NCBI GenBank assembly: GCA_013396525.1
Contig: VWYX01000904.1
Coordinates: forward strand, 124,001 to 188,000
Reading direction: 5' to 3'
From: Chaetorhynchus papuensis
Lineage: Eukaryota; Chordata; Aves; Passeriformes; Rhipiduridae
DNA: 64,000 bases
Every line of letters starts with the position of its first letter. Position 1 is the stretch's first letter. A model generated the notes under the pieces. That model did not search any database. It had not been told where the DNA came from and saw only the letters and a list, made by a program, of their open reading frames with translations. This document shows positions 50,451 to 62,000 of this stretch, in pieces. The position numbers were made by a program, and so were the translations under genes.

Positions 50451-52710
50451 CTGGGAAGGAAAGAACTGCTTGTTTTCTGAGAAACAGGCTCACAAATGGC
50501 ACATTCCAGTTATGGGATTTTGCTGTGCTAAATAACAACTCCATTGCTGTGTTTCTGTATCACAAACAACCAAAAAGGGAAAACTCTTTGCAGCAAAACT
50601 GACATTTTGAACAGTATCTCAGAAGCACCATCACCTTCTTTTGGGGGTAAAGAATCCAACCTTATTTTTGTTAAATATTTATCAAAATCTTTGCACAGTG
50701 GTGGAAATCTACAAAAAGCCACAAGGTATTAGTTGTTACTGAGCTAGCCCTAGATTTCTCTGCATGGAAAAGCAGCCCAAGAGCAACTGCTTGTGTCCTT
50801 GACAGCCCAGGATTTCCAGAGGAGCTCCCAAGAGTGCGGATGGCTCCTCTCTGTCCTTCTCTGTGAGACACAAATCTGCTAATATTTGCCAAGTAATGTA
50901 TTCCTTAGTAGCTTAGGAGGTTTGGTTCATGCAGTCCCCTGTGGGCACTTCCACTCCAGAGACAGATGTTTAATTTTAAGGATATAGATCCTCTTTCTGC
51001 AATAGAAGCTAGCATTAAAAATCCTATGTGGATTTTAGCTAGGGAATTCAACTAATGCCTTTTTTTCAATTCATGGCCATGCCCCATCTATAAAACGCTA
51101 CATATCAATGGCCTGAACAATAAGCTTGTATAATTTTGTGTTAAGACAAAATTATATTGCCAATAGCTACATTTTTTCTTCTCATGAAAGAGCTGTTGAC
51201 ACCAACGGCTGTGCAAATTAGAAGTGACAGCCACAGCAACTGTTCCACATTTGAGTACCACAAAAGCATGCAGACAAAAAATTGGGTGGATGTGGCCAAC
51301 GATGCCACCTGAAGTGTGCCTGTGTCACTTGTGTATGGTTTCCACCTCCCCAATGTGACTGCACCGTGTCTGTCCTGAGCTTTAGTGCTCATGTTGACAA
51401 TTCCAGAATTTTAACAAATTGCGAACTTACAGCAAATTTTCTTCCTCATCTATTTCGATCACTGTACACTGACATGAAGTCAAAATGAGTTAAAAACCCC
51501 TTAAAGTCTTTGAGTGACCTGTAATCAAGTAAGACTCTACTTATAGTACCCAGTACTGTGACCACACAGGAAAGTTTTTGATATCCAAATCTCAAGGGCA
51601 AACTCAGGAAGGAAAGTCTGTGGGGCGCTTGTTTTAATGTCTGGGGTTCAAGAACAGCACACAATTATTTCTGGGGAATACATGAGCCCTTGGTTTGGCC
51701 TTTTATGATCTCTCTTTTCAGTGGCCAATGTCTCTTGGAAACACCATAAAGCTCATAGACACTAGAGCCTTTTAGTCAAGTAAACTTTAAAGTAAGAAAT
51801 ATGAGGGTTCATGGCCATTAAAATAACATGCACTCTTGTCTACATTTCTGCGAACATCCATTATAAATTTTCCCTCTATTATTATGTAAAATGATAACAA
51901 AGGAGAATTTTATTTACAATCCTGCTTCTTAATTCATTTACCCAAAAGAAATTACATAACTTATCTGTAGATCCAGCAAATTAAAATCCCATAGGGCATC
52001 TAGGTCCATGAAGGAGTTAGAATATTTTGCTTTAAGCGAGAATACTGGCAAGATCTAAAAAAATATTGCAATAACACCACATGCTTTAGGCTCCACCTTC
52101 TTATTGTTCTTATTCTAACATTATCACTATGCAACATTTAAAGTTCATTAGCAAGAATATTTATTCTGGAGTCAGGCATATTGGTATTATAATAAGAACT
52201 CAATTTCATACATCCCAGAACAATAATTAGATTTGTAAAAAACAAATATGTAGACAACGTTCAATAGATCAAAAGCATTTATTGTGCAGAGTTATCTTTT
52301 TATGACTATTCAGATATTTACTTCAACGAGCTTCACACACACTCACTCAACACAGTGGCAGAGAATATGGGACACATGTTGACAAGTCACACTGGAGAGC
52401 ACCTCATTTGTCCTCATCTGTTATGAAATACAGAGTTGTGAATCTGCACTAAAATCCCTTACTCTACTGCACCAACTGATCATATAGTTTGGATCATACC
52501 ACAGTAATCACAGAGAAAAGGTGAGATTCAGGATATATTCCATAAGGTGATTGCAGAGGATGGCTGTTAGAACAATGTTAGTATTTATACATTCAATAAG
52601 GTTTCTGTATGTATATGAATATAATACATAAAACTTCATTTATACTTCCTTCACAAATAGAGGTTGATAATACGGTTATCACGTTCCCAAAAACCTGAAT
52701 ACATCAGTGC

Positions 52711-52778
52711 TTTTAAGGAACATTACCCAGGTTTTACATTCTCTGTTTTTAAGGAACATTACCTGGGTTTTACATTCA
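52711..52778. repeat. 36-bp tandem duplication
   Basis: TTTTAAGGAACATTACCCAG at 52711 and TTTTAAGGAACATTACCTGG at 52747 begin two copies that both continue GTTTTACATTC. They differ by few bases. Confidence 0.92.
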
Positions 52779-53138
52779 GGTTCTATTCCCATTTGTGAAT
52801 TACCCTTATAAATATATCGAAAAAATGCCTGAATACATTTGGAAGAATACAAGTGAAATGCCTTTGTTGCAGTATTGATGTATCTTCCCGAATTTGGACA
52901 CAGCACTTAAATAAGATTCATCGTGTATTTACAGGGTATGTTTGGCCATGATTTCCACACAGCTGGTTTCAGCAACATACTAATGATCCATCTAATGTTT
53001 CATTAATATGTTTCTCAATGTCAAAAAGCTTTGCAAACATTTCAGACCAGAGATTCTTTGACAAGTGTCGCTGTTGAACGCGGACACTTAGAAAAACCAC
53101 ACAAGTCCAGGTCAGTAGAAAAGTGGAAAAATCTGAGG

Positions 53139-53144
53139 TTTAAT
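53139..53144 (-). terminator. ATTAAA poly(A) signal of the 53066-53579 LTR
   Basis: The minus strand reads GCCATTAAACCTCAG, followed about 35 nt later by GACTTGTGTGGTTTTT, a GT/T-rich downstream element. Together they form a plausible LTR polyadenylation site in NCKAP5 sense. Confidence 0.5.
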
Positions 53145-53160
53145 GGCTTTTTTCCTGAGG

Positions 53161-53168
53161 TTTTTATA
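53161..53168 (-). promoter_or_regulatory. TATA box of the 53066-53579 LTR
   Basis: The minus strand reads AACATATAAAAACCTCAGG, a strong TATA motif 17 bp ahead of an ATTAAA hexamer. It points along NCKAP5 sense, about 12 kb upstream of the 150-nt exon. Activity is unproven. Confidence 0.5.
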
Positions 53169-53221
53169 TGTTAGTTCGCAAAGTGAGCTAGATGGCATAA
53201 AGTAATTGGTTCTCTGGCCAT

Positions 53222-53240
53222 CCACCCCCGAAGGGGGTTG
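53222..53240 (-). other. GC hairpin with UUCG loop
   Basis: The minus strand reads CCAACCCCCTTCGGGGGTGG: four G-C pairs close a C(UUCG)G tetraloop, one of the most stable RNA hairpin loops. It lies in the U3 part of the LTR, just upstream of its TATA box, so it would be present in readthrough RNA and in the 3' end of viral RNA. Confidence 0.55.
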
Positions 53241-53370
53241 GCCCAACTCTGACACGTACATTCACAAGTGTTTTTCTAATTGAAGTCATAACAATCTGGG
53301 AAAAACAAGTGCAGGTGTGGAGATTGATAAAAACTGGTAACTTTGTTTTAGTTAACTTGCACGGGAAAGA

Positions 53371-53556
53371 CAGAGTTCTCACAAACTACTAGAGAGTTGA
53401 AGAAATTAATTACTAAAGCTTTGTCAGCATCAACAGCCAAGTACCTGTTCTGAGGAGCTTTTACAGAGTTCTCACAAACTACTAGAGAGTTGAAGAAATT
53501 AATTACTAAAGCTTTGTCAGCATCAACAGCCAAGTACCTGTTGTGAGGAGCTTTTC
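53371..53556 (-). repeat. 93-bp tandem duplication within the LTR
   Basis: Two head-to-tail copies, 53371-53463 and 53464-53556, differ by one internal base (GTTCTG versus GTTGTG) and a change in the last few bases. Near-identity means the duplication is young or homogenised. Its position, upstream of the TATA box in the LTR's own orientation, resembles retroviral enhancer repeats. Confidence 0.93.
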
Positions 53557-55986
53557 AGGTACGAGCTGTGACCGTGACAGGCGGTCGCTGCCCACATCCC
53601 ACCACACAGCTTTTACCGTATGACGGGGTAACAAGCACACACCAAATGAACCCATCTCTGACCTACATAGCAGGGAGCCATCCCAGGGCGTGTGAATGCA
53701 GCCGTTCCTCGAAATTCCCAAAAAACAAGACATTTGTTCAGAAGTTTGTCATAAAAGTGAACAAAAGGGATTTGGGATGAATGACTCAAAAAGACATTTG
53801 GATTAAAAAAAACTCCACAAAGTTTACAGCACAACACAAATGCATTTCTGACCTGATTTAACAGTCACAGACCGGTGTATGATGCAGCAGGCTAGCTATT
53901 CCTCCAGGAAAGGAAAACCCATTGCTTCTGAGTCATGGATTAGGAGAGGAAATTCATAAGCAATGAAGATTGCATATCGGTGATACGGAAGAAATGAAAA
54001 TTTCTAAAAAACAAGCTGAATCATATCATGAGTGAAAATGTTCCCAGGAACAAGAAGAGAACAGGAGAGGAAGGAAGTTGTTGTTTTGTATTAAAACAGT
54101 CCCAGAGAAACAGGTATAGGGGTGTTTTAAGGCCCTGAGACAGAAACAGCTTCACTCTGTAAGAAAGCAAAGCTCCAGTTTGAGGAATTTGCCCTGAGTA
54201 CCACCCAGAAGGTTCAAACAAAACCTTGTGTCCAGAAAGAAGGGAACAAAAGGGGCCAGTTTGCAAAGTGGAGGGGGATGTTTGCTAGGGCTGAAGGAAA
54301 ATGAAGAACTGTTCTTGCTGTCAATAACTGGGCAGAAAATAAACCCAGGCGATATCACACAAAACACACCACGGTGCCCACTCTCCTGCCTGGCTGGAGA
54401 CAACAAATGTCTATATCAGTGTGGCCCAGAAGGAGGAAAAAATCCCAAGACGATACCCAAATTCTGTCTTTTTTCAAAAATTAAGAAACTAATAAAAGAG
54501 AGTGAAAAAGCTACACAGAAGTGCCCAAAAGAAAAATAAAGAAATCCCAAAGCCTCAGTTTCATGAAACAAAACTGCAGTATTTTTTTGCCTTTCTTCTC
54601 GAGAGTGCAAAAACAAAACCCAAAGAAGCTGACACCTAATTGTGGTACCACCTTACTGGGGTTTCCACAGTGAGACAGCAGAGAGAAAAGCAGATAACAA
54701 AATCATTCCAGATGTCTGTTATGAACAGACAGACAAGTAATCCCCCTTAAGGAGAGACTGCCATCAAGCCCACTTCAGAACAACCACTGTATGGTGGCAG
54801 GCGTGAGCAGGGTGTATGGATTTAAACCCTGAAATAAGGGAAGGGAACCAAGTTTCAGTTTGGCACCCCAAAAAGATAGTGCATAAAATAGAGAAGTCTT
54901 TGTCACCAGTTTCTAAAAGCACGATGTTCTATTGTAACTACAACAAAAAATTTAATTTGTCCTGAAATTAAATTTTACAGGCTATAATTTTAACAAGAAA
55001 AAGCGATTATATTGAAAGTTAAACTAAAAGATTCCTTTCTCTTCAATTCAAGCTTAAAATGAAAATTTAATTACGGTGATAAATACTCTTAATACACACT
55101 TTTGTTTAGCTATATTGCTGTATTTGTGATCCATCAGCTGTAAGAACGAACTAATATAACTAGAATTTTTGAAAAGTGTTTTATCTGATGGATCACTACC
55201 TGGTATAGACTTTAATATAACATTACAGTATTTTATGCTTTGTAAGAATGCTTATTCTGCTTAAAAACACACAGCACAGGACTGATTTCATTAGGTGTTA
55301 TTGTTAAGAATTCATGCGCCTGATACTTGATTAACTGAGATGTATCTCACTCCTGTTTCCAGACTCTTAAATTAAAAGGTTTTCCACCACCTCAGGTGCA
55401 CTGTTTTCAGAATGCAACAGTCCATTAGGAAAATGTAAAACTCTTCTTTTTTATAAACAGACCTGGTTCCCTTTGAGAAACCTCTAAAATCTTTCCCTCC
55501 TAAATTCTGTGCTGAGAAACTGTCTCTATACCTCTAGTGAGGGTGATAAAATGCACCTGCCACAAGCAAGGATATGAAACTGTGAAGCTTGATAGGGATC
55601 CCCACACCCAATAAGAACATGAGTGGTAAAATCACCCATCACAATCTGAAGGTCAAGTTGTCACAAACACCTGTGTTTACTAGAGATGCTGGAACATATG
55701 ACTTAAAATATTAAGTGCTTTAATAAAGGTTTCAAAACTGGTTTCTTTGTCCCCTGCGAACTATGAGGAGCAACAACTGCAGATATCACAAGGACAATAG
55801 AAGTGAAAACCCTTAAACTCTGCTGAGAGAACACCTGGGAAAATGTAGATGGAATCAACTACCACTTACAAGTATTCATAATTAATAAACACATAAACAA
55901 TGCCAGAAACATTAATCGCAGTAGTGGAATTTTTTGTTTCAAAGAACTTTTCTATCACAAGAAAACACATAATAAGTCACTAATAC

Positions 55987-56077
55987 CTGATATACCTTCA
56001 TGATATTGACAGTTCCTTCTCCATGCTGGCCTGGGGATCCTTGGCTCTGTAGCAGATTTCTCACTGTCTCCTCCATT
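55987..56077 (-). CDS. NCKAP5: NCKAP5 internal exon, 91 nt (start of the visible coiled-coil segment)
   Basis: On the minus strand a TTTATTCTCTAG acceptor is followed by one base (A) that completes a codon from the upstream exon, then 30 codons. They begin MEETVRNLLQSQGSP and end GTVNIMKVYQ. The start MEETVRNLLQSQGSP matches NCKAP5 as I recall it, where an Arg precedes the Met; AG from the previous exon plus this A would give that Arg. So the Met here is internal, not the start codon. The segment GQHGEG replaces a more charged stretch in mammals and looks like a variable linker. The donor is CAG|GTATTA, and a second in-frame donor, AAG|GTATAT, lies 9 nt earlier (exon end 55996). I chose the longer form because VYQ followed by EKLSE is the order I recall in the family. 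The exon upstream was not found up to position 64000. Confidence 0.9.
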
Positions 56078-59000
56078 CTAGAGAATAAAAATATTTATAA
56101 AAGTCAACTGCATGGAAAAAATTTAAGAGTTGCATTGAGTGTTTTTGTTCCTTACAAGAGCCTAATGCATCCATGGCTACCACGAAATTAATATTTAAAG
56201 ACAATCCTAGCCTTATAATGTTCTCATGCTCCAAGTTATGAATAACACATTAAGGGCACTCTTTTATCTTTTGAATATGCACAGTAATTAGTTGTATTGT
56301 TAAAATCCTACTGGAGCTCCGTTACAAAAACTAAAACCAAATGTGTGCAAAAGACATCACCTTGTTACCAGTGTAAACAGCACCACGATCAGATTATTGC
56401 CATTTAGGAAGAGTCAGATGAAAAACCCCTCACCCAGCTGTGTTCTGAGCCAGCAGTGGGGTCTGTGCAGTTCAGACAGGCTGTCTGTGCCATCACTGGT
56501 ATTTACTGGCTGTGTTACGGGTGCAGTCTGTGCCAGTGCCTTGGTTTACAGGGGCACAGCTGCTGAACACATTCACCCTTCTCTGCCCTTTCAAACAGGT
56601 GTAAAAATCAAGTGCAGGCTCCCATCTGGTACCACCATCTCAGGACAATGCCATCAACTTCAGCTCCATCAGTGAAGGGAGGGAGGTTTGCAGTTCTGTT
56701 TTAGAAGTGGTTAATAGACACCATCAGAAGTCATCTCTAATCTACACACATTCATCAAGAATGTTAAACTGATAATAACACCAACCCTGCTCAATGGAGG
56801 CTGCTCAGAATTAGGAGTTGTGCTCCTTCCCACAATAGGAGTAAGGGAAGCCACCTATGAAACACTGGTCCCACTCAAGGTGGATCAGAAATTAAATCCC
56901 ATGGGCTTGGAAGATGTCACTAAGGCTGACCACAGATAGCAGGCCTGGGAGTAGGGCTGGTTTCAGCTGTGGGTAAGAGGAGGAAAAGGATCAAAAGCAG
57001 AGGAGCAGTGATGGACCCAACAACAAAGGTGCTGGGTTTCACAACAAAAATTGGTGAGTGACAATTCCAGCCAAAGGTCCTCATACCTCATAGAAAAACT
57101 GTTGCAACACAGCTGAAGGAGAAGCTGTACAGTTTTTCTCTCTCCCTTTCATGTTTTCTGCTCTTTTCATTTTAAGCAGTCTCAGTCCCTCGAGATAGTT
57201 GCAAAAAACAGCCCAGATGGAATAGGAGCTGGAGAAGGGAAAACTGCTGTGGCACAGGCAGAAGGGTGATGCAAAAGCAGGAGAGAGAAAGGAATACCTT
57301 TAATCATACTGCCAGATAACACTGTATATTAAAACAGTGACCTTGAAGAACTTGCCAGTATTCCTGGGCATATCAGACCAGAAGCTGCCTGCTGTTGTTT
57401 ATTTCTACTGTGTTTAGAGAAACATGACTTTTGTGTAGTATTCTTTCCAAATGAAATTGAGCAGAAGAATTATTCACAGCATATCTTTTTTATATTTGTT
57501 TATTTCTAACGTAACAATCCAGCGAGACAGAAAATATTAGCTAACTGCTCTGGCCAAAGGCCAATAGCATTATCTTTTATTATACAAGCCTCGTGGCTTT
57601 TTTGTTCTTTCAGTCTTATCAGAATGAATGGCATTGGCTAATTTAGCAACAATGTGGTGTTATTCCAGGTTTTCTCCTTTCAAGTCAGCCCACTACGCTA
57701 CTTTTCAAGAAGCTGACACTGGGTGTTCATTCTACTCAGATGAACACTGACGTTCTACTTATTCCTGTGATGTTTTTTTGTCATTGATGTGCAGACTTCT
57801 ACACTGCCAGAATGCCCACAGAATAGTTTGACCATCTGTTGACCAAATGTGCATAAAACCAAGCCAGCTCTAATCTCTACTGCAGACAGTGGTGCAGTTT
57901 TTCAGTTGCAGATTGGAACCATTTCTGCTCATAGGCTGACCTTAATCAGATGCCTTTTACATGACAGAACAAATCATTTTGCTTCACACCATAAATTCCT
58001 GTAAAGTCCTCACTGAAAGATTTAATTTCTTAACATGCTCACCATTTCATTTTTTAATTAATGGTGTAATAGGATTCTTAATTATTATGTTTATCTATGC
58101 AAATGCAGTTCCAAGGCTAGTCCTCCACAACATTCTTCCAAATAAATAAACAAACAAAAATGGGAGAAGGAATAGATTCAACCAGCACTAAATCACGGTT
58201 TTTCAATTTAGACCTAATAGTATTAAAGAAAATAAAGTCTAGCTGCATAGTACTATGATCACTTAAACCAGCTCAGAAAAATTATGAATTCTTAAATTCA
58301 ATAGGTCCTTTAATCCTCAGTCAAACTCAGATAATCTGTTTTGGACCACAGGCCCTTCTTGTTGAATAGCCTTACAAGGACAGGTGAGCACAGAGCTTCT
58401 TGTGGCAACCAGAAACACCTCCAATCAGCACCCAGATTTCAAAGCAATAACGTAATCTTTGCAACACGACCAAGAGCTCGGTTAAACACAGCTGAGATTT
58501 CTGTGGTTTTGCTGTTTGCATCTGCAGTAAAAGCTTGTAAGAGCTGACAGCTACTAAGTTGAGCCACAGACATAACAGGCTGTGTGGTCACATCACTATC
58601 AAACCAGCCCTGGGAGGATCTTAAAAGCTTTGGGTACTCGTGGAATATCTGAAAAAGAAAACTGGTTTCTGACAAACGGGGAGGTGAATTATACTTACGG
58701 TCAAACTCACTGCAAAGCTTCAATGGCCAGTGCTCTTGCAGTTTGCAAGCTCCTGCTTCTTCACCTGCATCCCAGTTGTCCATTTTTAGGAAGGACCAAA
58801 TAAGGTACAGGAGGATAATCAAGACTTGCTTCTTATGAATGAGAGTTTTTGATGCATGAATTAATGGCACTTTAATTGAAAAGGCGTTGCTATATTATGA
58901 TCTCTAGTACTCTGCACAGTGACAGCACATGCCAGAGCAATCTAGTACAAATCCTGTTTTAAGAATGCAAAAATAATGGAGCCTCTATAAATTTAGCTTG

Positions 59001-62000
59001 GGATCCCGCGTTTGGCTCCCTGAACAAGGCCTCCAAAGGGCATGCAAATTTTGGAAATGAAGCAGAAAAATTATGAGCTTTAGGAAAGGCTATTTCTACA
59101 CATTGAACTATATTTTCCCCCCTTCTGGTGACCACAAAAGGTTATCTGCACGTGCTCATGACTCTAATATCCCAGCTGGACCCAAACCAACATCCAGCAC
59201 TTCCAGATTACTTTTAGGATAGTTTTCCCCACAAGCGTATTCTGCCTTCTTGCTGGACTGTTTTGCCAAGGACTCTCTGTATCTTATGTAACTACCAAGC
59301 GGTTAAAACCGGAAAAATCAGTCTCTAAAGCACATCACTTCTGAGTCTACATTCTTCAAGCACTATTTAAGAACATTTATTTTCCCCTTACCTTTGTATT
59401 TTATTTACTGTCTATTCATCTGGACCATCCCGCATAGTGCCATTAAATTTTCTGTTACATCTGTCATTTGAATGGAAAATTGTCATTTTCTTAAAACTCA
59501 CGTGTTCCTTTCAGCTTCTGCTTTTTAAAAAAAATCTAGGGGTTTTTAGGGGAAAAATAAACGAAAACCATGTTCTACCAAAGCTCCTTAGGTTTTCTGA
59601 CAAAATGCCAGTTTAGTGTAGGGGAACAGATCTCCACCAGTCCTAACTGAAGGATAAATTTCTCAAAGCACAAAACAGAAGAAGAAATGAGGCATTCAGA
59701 AACCAGAATCTGTTCTTGAAATATAAGAATTTAAGTAACATAAAATATTAATGCTACTGTGGAAAGCACTGTCAAAATTCCATCTGGAAGATATCTACAC
59801 TTACAAGTGTTCAGGAGTGGCTCATCCAGAGAGGATTACACGAAGGAACTGCTCTGAAGCTGTTGAATTGACAGTCTGTGCCACAAGAAGAGACTAAACA
59901 ATTTGCTAAACTTAGGAGACCAAGGGTTTAAGAGGCCAGGTATGACTTTCACAAAAGAATCATTGAGAAAAAGTAACGTGTGAAAGAAAACTACATCAAC
60001 CTAAGGCACATGATTGACAAAACAAGTTGAGGATTTAGTGGTTAGAAATACATTTAGGCTGGAATTAGGATGTTTTCAATCATTGAAAAAGTGAGACTCT
60101 GAACCAGCCTGCCAGGTAGAGTAACAGGATGAGAAATACAAACAGTTTTAAGCCACAACTGATTCATTTATGTAATTAATTACACATCAGGGTCAAGAAC
60201 TGAGGACTTGAATTTATGATCCACAAGTTCTTGCTGCTATTCCTCCTAAACCAAAATCATTCCTACCCTTAAAATATGCAATTTTTCCTGTGCTGTTGAG
60301 AGAATACCAGGAAACTAATCCCATTGCAATGGACAGTTATTTATTTCAGCTTTTGTTTCTGAGTGTGTTTCTGGGCAAGGGGGAGAGAGGAACCTCTGGA
60401 AAGGAGGAAACATCATTCCCTGCCCAGGGAGCAGCCCACAGCACACAGATGCTCATGTGTCCAGGACTGCAGGAGGAAGCTTCCTCTGTGTTTTTGCTGG
60501 AGACTTGCTTTTAACACTTTTTGATGTCATGTTTCTGACAGCTCTGCTGCCTCCCTCTCCCACCCGGCCCTGCTGGTGCAACTCCCAGCCAGAGCACAGA
60601 TTCAGCCAGGCCAGGCTGGGCAGACCCTGCTGAGGTTGATGCACCAATGCTGGGCAATTAAACTCCTGAATTCCCTCTCAGCTTTCTCAGGACCATCACT
60701 TTCATAGGCAGGCACGTCCTTTGTGCCATCCTGCATCAGAGTAATGATCAGAAAACCTGCCTGCTTTGTGCCTCTCCCAGCTCTGTCATAAATAAATGCT
60801 CTCTCTAACCCCTGCTCTGCACGGCCCTTTCTGCAGTTCTCCCTCCAGGGACAGCCAGCACGTAGGTGCTCCAGCACTAGAAGGTGGATGACAGTTTGAA
60901 CCCCTTCCTCCTTGACCTACTTCCCTCAAGATTTCCATAGGCTGGCAGCTACCTTTTGCTAGGTGCTATCACCTTCCCTTCTCATCATCCTCAACTGATG
61001 TGACAGCACTTGGTGGTTATTTCAAATGCATGTCACAAGAATTCCTTCAGCTTGAGACTAACTTAGTCTTACAGAGCTGTATCCAAAGGTTTCTACAGAA
61101 TCTTACTGCAGCAGCTGAGGTTTATATTTCAGCTTTTTCTTTCTCAAGTCATGCACCAGGTGCAGGATTCTTTTTAGTCTTAGAGAAAAATATCAACAAC
61201 AGATCTTTCTCTATCTTCAGCTTCACTTGTTACTTCAGTGTAGTTAAAATTCTTAGGTGGACTTTTTCTTCCAGCTCTTACCTGTGACACAGTGAAGCTT
61301 TCTGTCTTTCTCCTGGGCAGTCTCCAGTTTAAGTGTCCTAAATTCTATTATTAGTTAAAGATTTCCTAGAGATGTTGTCTGGGTTTTAGCTTCTTGAGCT
61401 GTCTCAGCCCTTGCTACCACCTCATCACAAAGGAACAGGTTCCCCCGTGGTTTCTCAGCTCTTTTAGCTCTTGTTCACCTGTGAACCAGCTGGTATTTTC
61501 TCCAGCTGGACTTTGAATGTCTTTGGAGACTGCAATCTGTCTGGCCTTGTGGCAGAATTTTGTGCCTCTGTCCAAGCCTCCCAGATCTCTCCAATCTCAC
61601 AATCCAACCAACCAAAGAGCTTCTCTCTAACTCAGATCCCAGATAAATCTGTTTTCCTACTTGTTCATAATTTTTGAACTTCAGGTTTGGAGTTACCTGC
61701 ATCTCACTTCCCTCATCACTCTGTTCAAAGCTCTGCAATGGATCAGGTTAAGCTTTCTCCTTTCAGCGAGTTCCTCAAACAACCAAAAGCCTTCAAAGTA
61801 GCCAAACACACATACACGCCCCCAGCTCCTGAACAAACTAAAAAAAAATCAGATTTTAGGTAAGGCACCAGGTCTTTTGAAACAGAGAAAATATCAAAGT
61901 GGCTTTACAAGATGTAACAGAAAAAAAAGAGCTCAACAGCAGTTCCTGTTCACTGCATCCTTGCAGCAGTGTCTTTCCCTTTACCTGGTTTCCATTAAAT

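Larger units (their letters stand above)
53066..53579 (-). mobile_element. Probable endogenous retrovirus LTR with duplicated U3 block, sense to NCKAP5
   Basis: On the minus strand the segment opens TGTCACGGTCACAGCTCG and closes GTTCAACAGCGACA, 514 bp in all. In order it has two copies of a 93-bp block, a GC hairpin (53222-53240), TATAAAAA (53168-53161), ATTAAA (53144-53139) and a GT-rich stretch. This is the expected order of U3 enhancer repeats, promoter, poly(A) signal and U5. No target-site duplication was found and no internal retroviral frame is recognisable beside it. I do not know the family, so the call rests on architecture. It differs from the other three LTRs here. Confidence 0.6.
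41129..55986 (-). other. NCKAP5 intron, 14,858 bp including an assembly gap
   Basis: This intron separates the 91-nt and 150-nt exons. It contains an antisense LTR (46102-46648), the 410-base N gap (48235-48644), a CR1 tail (50321-50450), a 36-bp duplication (52711-52778) and a sense LTR with an internal 93-bp duplication (53066-53579). Its true length depends on the gap estimate. No exon was recognised inside it. Confidence 0.82.
6592..56077 (-). other. NCKAP5: NCKAP5 gene, internal part: five exons and four complete introns (partial gene)
   Basis: This is the span of the recognisable part of NCKAP5 on the minus strand. The five exon translations fall in the same order as in my recollection of the vertebrate NCKAP5 N-terminus, share one frame across all junctions, and are each bounded by AG and GT. 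NCKAP5 is a large, mostly disordered protein first described as a partner of the NCK1 SH3 domains. Its paralogue NCKAP5L (Cep169) is a centrosomal and microtubule-associated protein. The part encoded here is the N-terminal coiled coil, which in the paralogue is linked to self-association and microtubule binding; that role is inferred for this protein. The start codon, the large SH3-ligand-rich region and the stop codon lie outside the window. Confidence 0.93.

Noticed and set aside
53371..53556. Two 93-bp repeats as a CRISPR-like or satellite array
   Set aside because: Only two head-to-tail copies without spacers, in a eukaryotic intron and inside an LTR-like element.
58699..58783. Possible first exon on the minus strand (MDNWDAGEEAGACKLQEHWP followed by LKLCSEFD) with a GTAAGT donor
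   Set aside because: It ends in phase 1, while the 91-nt exon needs two bases from the exon before it, so direct splicing does not fit. It resembles no NCKAP5 N-terminus I know, and the donor context ACC|GT is weak.
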